Source: Larix sibirica
Lineage: Eukaryota; Streptophyta; Pinopsida; Pinales; Pinaceae
Direction: 5' to 3'
Length of the DNA: 11,545 nt
Assembly (NCBI GenBank): GCA_004151065.3
Contig: NWUY0300006514.1
Span: forward strand, 49,112 to 60,656
Position numbers and translations under genes: made by a program. This document shows, piece by piece, positions 7,765 to 11,545 of the stretch (the first letter of the stretch is position 1; each line of letters opens with the position of its first letter). The notes under the pieces are model-generated. The model had not been told where the DNA came from. It saw only the letters and a list, made by a program, of their open reading frames with translations, and made no database searches.

Positions 7765-9165
7765 TGTGTCATCTAAAACCAATACAAAAATTATTCATGC
7801 ACCTTTGATAAATCCCACATCAACAACGCCAAAATGACAAGTTCTTTAATTACCTCATTTAATGTAACCAAACAAATTGTACGTTAATTATCAACACAAG
7901 GCTCAAAATTACTCGTGCGTTATCTTGCAATTCTTATGCATGCTTACATGTTTGTATCTTGTATCAATTTATCTAATATGATTTGAATTATTAGAACTAT
8001 CTAAATTGAAATGACCATTCATTAATCAAAATATGCATCCATCACTAAGCATTCATATTGAATTAAATAATGATATGCATTCACATTTCTAGAAAAACAA
8101 TAAACATAAAACATAGTAAAGAATTAACCATGGAAGAAATTGCAATTTCAATTTTAAACAAAACAATCAAACATATACAATATTACAATAACGATCTATA
8201 TCTACAATAATTACCTGCTAAAAAAACAATACATTGTCAATCAGAGTGGTCCTTGCCTCATTTGAATAGGGTATTGAGAGAATTACAACAGTCCTAAAAC
8301 TAACTCAAATACACATATAAAATAATGCAAGAATAACTCTGGGACGACTATTATATTATTTCAATAATCCATGTATACAAAAATAGTGTTTCCTCGATTG
8401 ATTTCCATCCCCTCAGTAAAAAAAAGGGACAATATTTATACTAATTCATAGATATTCTATTCTTAAGACAATGATATGAGAAACTGCTTGAAAATTATTG
8501 ATTATGAAGCTTTTCCAACAAATAATTATTTCTATAATAAAGGATCAATAATTTTGTTTTCAAAATGAAAAGAAAAATTCATATATTCTAATTCAATTCA
8601 ATTGCAACTTATACAACCACTTCATCAAATAGAAACAATAATCATGAGTTGTTGTTGTGTGTATGATTAATCAATATTTGCAAATGGGATTGAATCTACA
8701 TTAAATAGCATCTTTCCACATCATGCCAAAAGAGGATTTGAAAGAATCGATTATTTCAACATGAGATATTTCAATATGGGATCTTGGGGAACATAATTTA
8801 GATTAAGAGATCCATAGTCATTCTTGTAGGTGACAGGATCCTTAGTGATTCTTGTAGGTGACAAAATCCTTAGAAAAAATGGGATATACAGCAAGGCTGT
8901 GATCTGTATCAAGCCTATGATCTATAGAATACTTGAAATCTATAGCAATTTCCATGGATAGTAACACACATAATTCCCATATTCTTTATTCACATAATTA
9001 ATGAAATGTAAAGGGGTATAAGTTAAAAAGTACCTTATTCCTAAAACTATCCCAAGACATCAGGAAGAATCAATCCAAGCCCAAAAAAGAGAGAAAAAAT
9101 AGAAATTTATTAGGTAAAATGATGGTAAAAAGATGGTAAAAGATGTCATTGCTAGAACCCATCAC
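7765..9165 (-). other. AT-rich DNA, probably contains the 5' LTR of the Ty3 element
   Basis: The LTR 3' end is placed at 7765 (plus-strand TGTGTCATC). Its 5' end could not be fixed because no second copy lies in the window. No coding similarity is seen on either strand, as expected for an LTR plus flanking repeat DNA. Contents include a 28-bp tandem duplication at 8818-8873, and a gatggtaaaa-type short repeat near 9120-9145. Confidence 0.45.
8818..8873. repeat. 28-bp tandem duplication, two copies
   Basis: Units 8818-8845 and 8846-8873 both contain ttcttgtaggtgaca and end atccttag. They differ at three positions (25 of 28 identical): the second base and a GG/AA pair. A short slip-type duplication that has since diverged slightly. 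Confidence 0.85.
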
Positions 9166-9178
9166 ACTCTAATACTCA
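9166..9178 (-). promoter_or_regulatory. weak candidate primer-binding site of a further element
   Basis: The minus strand reads TGAGTATTAGAGT, 9 of 13 matches to TTGGTATCAGAGC, with three of four differences being transitions. It follows an LTR-like end (CA at 9181-9180, plus strand TGATGTTGTCAACAAC) with one base between. An ATG lies about 30 bp downstream on the minus strand, but no gag similarity follows. Low certainty. Confidence 0.3.
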
Positions 9179-9179
9179 T

Positions 9180-10118
9180 TGATGTTGTCAACAACAAAAT
9201 CACAATAAACAAAGGAACTCTTAAATATGTTCTAAGTTGTTTGCAAGTTTTGTAAGACAAAGCTGGACTTCTTTAGGTAGTCACAACTCTAGCATTACGA
9301 AATACAACTCAAACACTATGAACTAGTCTTTGATAAAAAAGACCCCTTATTTGAATTTTATGGCCATAAATTTCAAATTCTAGATTTAACACAGTGATGT
9401 ACTGCAAATTTAATTTCAAATGAACATGAAGCTATCCATGAACTTACATTTTAAGAGTTTTATTTTGAATTCACTGATGAAAACCTTGAAATGTTGAAGC
9501 AACATGCAGTAATAAACTTCTATAGATTTTAAAGCAACATATTCAAAATAATATTTCCAAGCCTATCATTAGAACTTAGGAAGTAATTTGCAACAACAAA
9601 CACATAATAGGAGTTGGATATGATAAGGAAGTTATCTTTCATATTCTAGACTAATATAGAACAATCTAGTTACAAAGTTTGGATTCCTGCAAGAAGATTC
9701 AACTTCACAAGTTTAGGTTCAACATTAGAATGCTAAGTGCCAACATTTTCATCAAGTTGGTCATATGGATGGTTAGTGTTTTTATCTCAGTCGTTATCAT
9801 CATTATGGAAAGAAGAATCATTCATTTGATAGATGTTCCAAAATAATAAAAAAATTGTAAGACTAAATGTTCATAATAGATTGGTTAATCCTTGACAACG
9901 GTCATCAACAACCAAGCAATTACATCAATATTACCACAAAATTTAATCTCGAGTAAGACCCCTCTTGTAGAAGATATCATTTCAATATAAAAATCTATTA
10001 CACCTTAAGAGGGGAGTTCATTGATCAAAGTGAAAATGGTTATGTTTAATATTGTGTAACTTCGGAAGATATTTTTATTGTANAAAGGTTAATTTTGCAT
10101 GTAAGCAACATGTGTTAT
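9180..10118. other. AT-rich DNA, no gene recognised
   Basis: No long open frame and no recognisable protein or RNA on either strand. The left end may be an LTR remnant if the site at 9166-9178 is real. A purine-rich ttaagaggggag at about 10005-10016 (plus strand) resembles a retroelement polypurine tract but has no supporting context. Confidence 0.35.
10083..10083. other. single undetermined base (N)
   Basis: Third and last N of the window. It lies 36 bp outside the visible start of the large inverted repeat at 10119. The window ends with the other arm, so it is not known whether the repeat extends across this base. Confidence 0.95.
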
Positions 10119-10475
10119 GAAGGATTTTCCTATTAAAGGAAGACAACATCGAGGGGAAAGGCACTTTTGTGCACTCTAATGTTGGATGATACTCGCAATG
10201 GCCATTTGTGTATTGTGAGTTTGGCAAGGAAAGTGCTCGAGAGATTGGGAGATCTCAAAGCTTGGTTTGCAATCTTTGGCTTGTGTGTTATTCTCTACGA
10301 CCCCGTATAGCTCGGAGGACTAGGAGGAAGGTGAGTACTCCTAGTGTGGTAGGGTGGTCAACTGAGGAGTTGGTTTGCATTTCGACAGGATTGAGTTCGA
10401 GATGGGGACTGTGTAAACTTCAACAACTCACCGATAGCTGTATTGATTGTTGAAATAGGTTTCATTGTTATCGTT
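10119..10475 (+). other. Ty3 leader / LTR-U5 region, left arm
   Basis: Non-coding sequence just 5' of the gag start, matching 11173-11545 in reverse orientation. Position suggests LTR U5 plus the untranslated leader. A clear primer-binding site is not preserved; at 10446-10462 a stretch ending aaataggttt may be its remnant. The open frame 10208-10453 has no motif and lies in this leader, so it is probably chance. Confidence 0.5.
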
Positions 10476-10781
10476 ATGGACAGACGAGGACGTAGAGGTA
10501 GAGGGAGGGCCAGATGAGGACGGGGAAATCCTCCTCCACTTTCATCGACTCCCACACCTACACCTCCACGGGCGGAGGAGCAAACTAACATTTTCGCTGG
10601 GGAAATTATTGCAATGATGAGGAATTTTCAATGCATGTGGGAAGCATTGATTAGTCGACTGGATCGTGAAGTTGTTGGAATCCCACCTCCCGTTGGGGGA
10701 TCTCAAATCTTGCCACCTGCGAATCCGCATCAAGAGAGTACACCTCTAATCTCAAGGTGCATATGGCCACTCTTCAGTTGA
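10476..10781 (+). pseudogene. Ty3/gypsy gag N-terminus, left arm copy
   Basis: The ATG at 10476 opens MDRRGRRGRGRAR, a TGA at 10515-10517 (CGA expected), then GRGNPPPLSSTPTPTPPRA, EEQTNIFAGEIIAMMRNFQC, MWEALISRLDREVVGIPPP. The Arg/Gly-rich start, Pro/Thr stretch and MMRNFQ.M..ALI.RLDRE motif are those of a common plant Ty3 gag. After NPHQES about 65 bp are missing relative to the right arm, shifting the frame. Homology resumes for the block TSNLKVHMATLQL and stops at the hairpin centre. Only about the first quarter of gag is present. Confidence 0.85.
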
Positions 10782-10836
10782 CCACACTTTTCCCTTCAAC
10801 TGAAGAGTGGCAATATGCACCTTGAGATTAGAGGTA
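10741..10836. repeat. 41-bp hairpin at the centre of the inverted repeat
   Basis: The stem strands 10741-10781 and 10796-10836 pair at 39 of 41 positions. The mismatches are at the outer end and at the G opposite A near 10765. The loop is 14 nt (10782-10795). This core is better matched than the rest of the arms. The loop reads, on the minus strand, as a plausible continuation of the right arm's gag (KGKVW), so the junction probably lies at about 10781/10782. Confidence 0.9.
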
Positions 10837-11165
10837 TAGTCAACTAAGCGCGAAGCACATCCCTCAGTAGAACCCCAAAACTTCGGAAACTTTACCTTCT
10901 CAAGCTCTCGATGTGGATTCGTTGGTGGCGGGATTTGAGATCCGCTTGTGGGAGGGGGGATTCCAACAACTTCACGATCCAGTCGATTGATCAATGCTTT
11001 TGACATGCATTGGAAATTCCTCATCATTGCAATCACTTCCCTAGCGGGAATGTTAGTCTGCTCCTCCAACCGTGGAGGTGTAGGTGTGGGAGTTGACGTA
11101 GGTGGAGGAGGATTTCCCCGTCCTCGTTTGACCCTCCCTCTACCTCTACGTACTCATTTGTCCAT
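10784..11165 (-). pseudogene. Ty3/gypsy gag N-terminus, right arm copy
   Basis: The gag frame starts at ATG 11165-11163 (MDK, TGA at 11156-11154, VRRGRGRVKRGRGN). It then runs open through PPPPTSTPTPTPPRLEEQ, NIPAREVIAMMRNFQC, LINRLDREVVGIPPPTSG, NPHRELEKVKFPKFWGSTEG. A 7-bp duplication (TCCATGG) beside the start adds a second upstream ATG at 11172. After STEG the sequence CASRLVDY is out of step with the family. The bases tgtgcttcgcgctta fit the MCFAL block in another frame, implying an internal deletion of about a dozen codons plus a one-base shift. It resumes TSNLKVHIATLQLKG and then meets the hairpin centre. Confidence 0.85.
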
Positions 11166-11172
11166 GGACCAT

Positions 11173-11545
11173 AATGATAGCAATGAAACCTGTTTTGATG
11201 GTTAATCTAGTTATCGATGAGTTGTTGAAGTTCACGCGATCCCCATCTCGAACTCAATCCTGTCGAAATGCCAACTAACTCCTCGGTTGACTACCCTACC
11301 ACACTAGGAGTACTCTCCTTCCTCCTATTCCCCCGAGCTGTAAGGGGCCGTAGAGAATAACACACTAGCCAAGGAGTGGAAGCCAAGCTTGGGATCTCCC
11401 AAGCTTTTGAGCACTTTTCTTTCCAAACTTACAATAGACACACAAGTTCACAAATTGCCACTATGGGTATCATATCATCCAGCATTAGAATGCACAAAAG
11501 TGCCTTTCCCCTCAATGCTCTCTTCCTTTAATAGGAAAATCCTTC
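11173..11545 (-). other. Ty3 leader / LTR-U5 region, right arm
   Basis: Reverse-orientation counterpart of 10119-10475, with about 17 bp more near 11445-11470. On the minus strand accatcaaaacaggttt (about 11190-11206) could be a decayed primer-binding site region (ATCAGAGCAGGTTT-like), but this is uncertain. The plus-strand open frame 10948-11205 is antisense to gag and this leader. Confidence 0.5.

Larger units (their letters stand above)
4186..7765 (-). mobile_element. degenerate Ty3/gypsy LTR retrotransposon (Athila/Tat-like), 3' part missing
   Basis: Minus-strand order is LTR end (CA at 7766-7765), primer-binding site, gag start, gag core, zinc-knuckle region, protease, PR-RT linker and RT N-terminal half. 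The order and spacing are those of a real Ty3 element, so this is one element rather than scattered pieces. The protease of the DLGA class and the RT lead-in (R.......RPI.Q.Q) point to the non-chromovirus Athila/Tat side of plant Ty3/gypsy; that lineage call is from memory of the family. Frameshifts and stops throughout make it inactive. RNase H, integrase, polypurine tract and 3' LTR were not found. Confidence 0.82.
10119..11545. repeat. large imperfect inverted repeat of two Ty3/gypsy 5' ends, head to head
   Basis: The left arm (10119-10781, plus sense) and right arm (11545-10796, minus sense) carry the same sequence in the same order. That order is gaaggattttcctattaaag, a leader with ggggaaaggcacttttgtgc, a conserved catttcgacaggattgagtt stretch, and then a gag start. 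Alignment by eye suggests roughly 80 to 85 percent identity, with many differences being transitions. The left arm lacks about 65 bp of gag near 10739 and about 17 bp of leader near 10194. The right arm reaches the window edge, so the repeat may continue. The divergence argues against a simple sequencing hairpin artefact. Confidence 0.9.

Noticed and set aside
10005-10016. Polypurine-tract-like ttaagaggggag on the plus strand
   Set aside because: No LTR start (TG) directly after it and no plus-strand pol before it.
10446-11206. Decayed primer-binding sites in both arms just before the gag starts
   Set aside because: The match is short and needs several substitutions; mentioned only as a possibility in the leader entries.
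1-11545. CRISPR array, defence system, phage or bacterial operon
   Set aside because: No regularly spaced repeats, no prokaryotic gene arrangement; all recognisable proteins are plant retroelement gag or pol.

Overview
The window reads as nuclear DNA from a plant with a large, repeat-rich genome. A gymnosperm or similar is plausible, but the sequence does not decide it. The gag and pol families are typical plant Ty1/copia and Ty3/gypsy LTR retrotransposons. DNA between them is AT-rich, and reading frames are broken by many stops. I find no intact host gene, rRNA, tRNA, CRISPR array or bacterial-type operon. Everything I can recognise is a decayed retroelement.

Layout. (1) 1-1033, minus strand: a Ty1/copia mosaic. 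A gag N-terminal part (1033 to 721) and a gag C-terminal part (221 to 1) are separated by about 500 bp of pol (integrase C-terminus to the start of reverse transcriptase). A single undetermined base sits at each joint (720 and 222). (2) 1034-3680: AT-rich DNA without convincing genes, holding a hairpin, a short microsatellite and a tRNA-Met-type primer-binding-site-like sequence at 2118-2129. (3) 4186-7765, minus strand: a long, colinear but dead Ty3/gypsy element. In order it has the LTR end, primer-binding site, gag start (7668), gag core, a ruined zinc-knuckle region, protease, and the first half of reverse transcriptase, where similarity stops near 4186. (4) 7766-10118: AT-rich DNA with no coding signal, probably containing the LTR of the Ty3 element and perhaps a second LTR end near 9180. 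It also holds a 28-bp tandem duplication. (5) 10119-11545: a large imperfect inverted repeat made of two Ty3/gypsy 5' ends (leader plus gag start) facing each other. At its centre is a 41-bp near-perfect hairpin with a 14-nt loop.

Nothing here works together as a living system. Protease and reverse transcriptase have each lost a catalytic aspartate, the zinc-knuckle cysteines are mostly gone, and many in-frame stops sit where glutamine (CAG) or arginine (CGA) codons are expected. That pattern fits mutation of methylated cytosines in silenced plant transposons. The two points most worth checking are the N-bracketed pol segment inside gag and the head-to-head inverted repeat.
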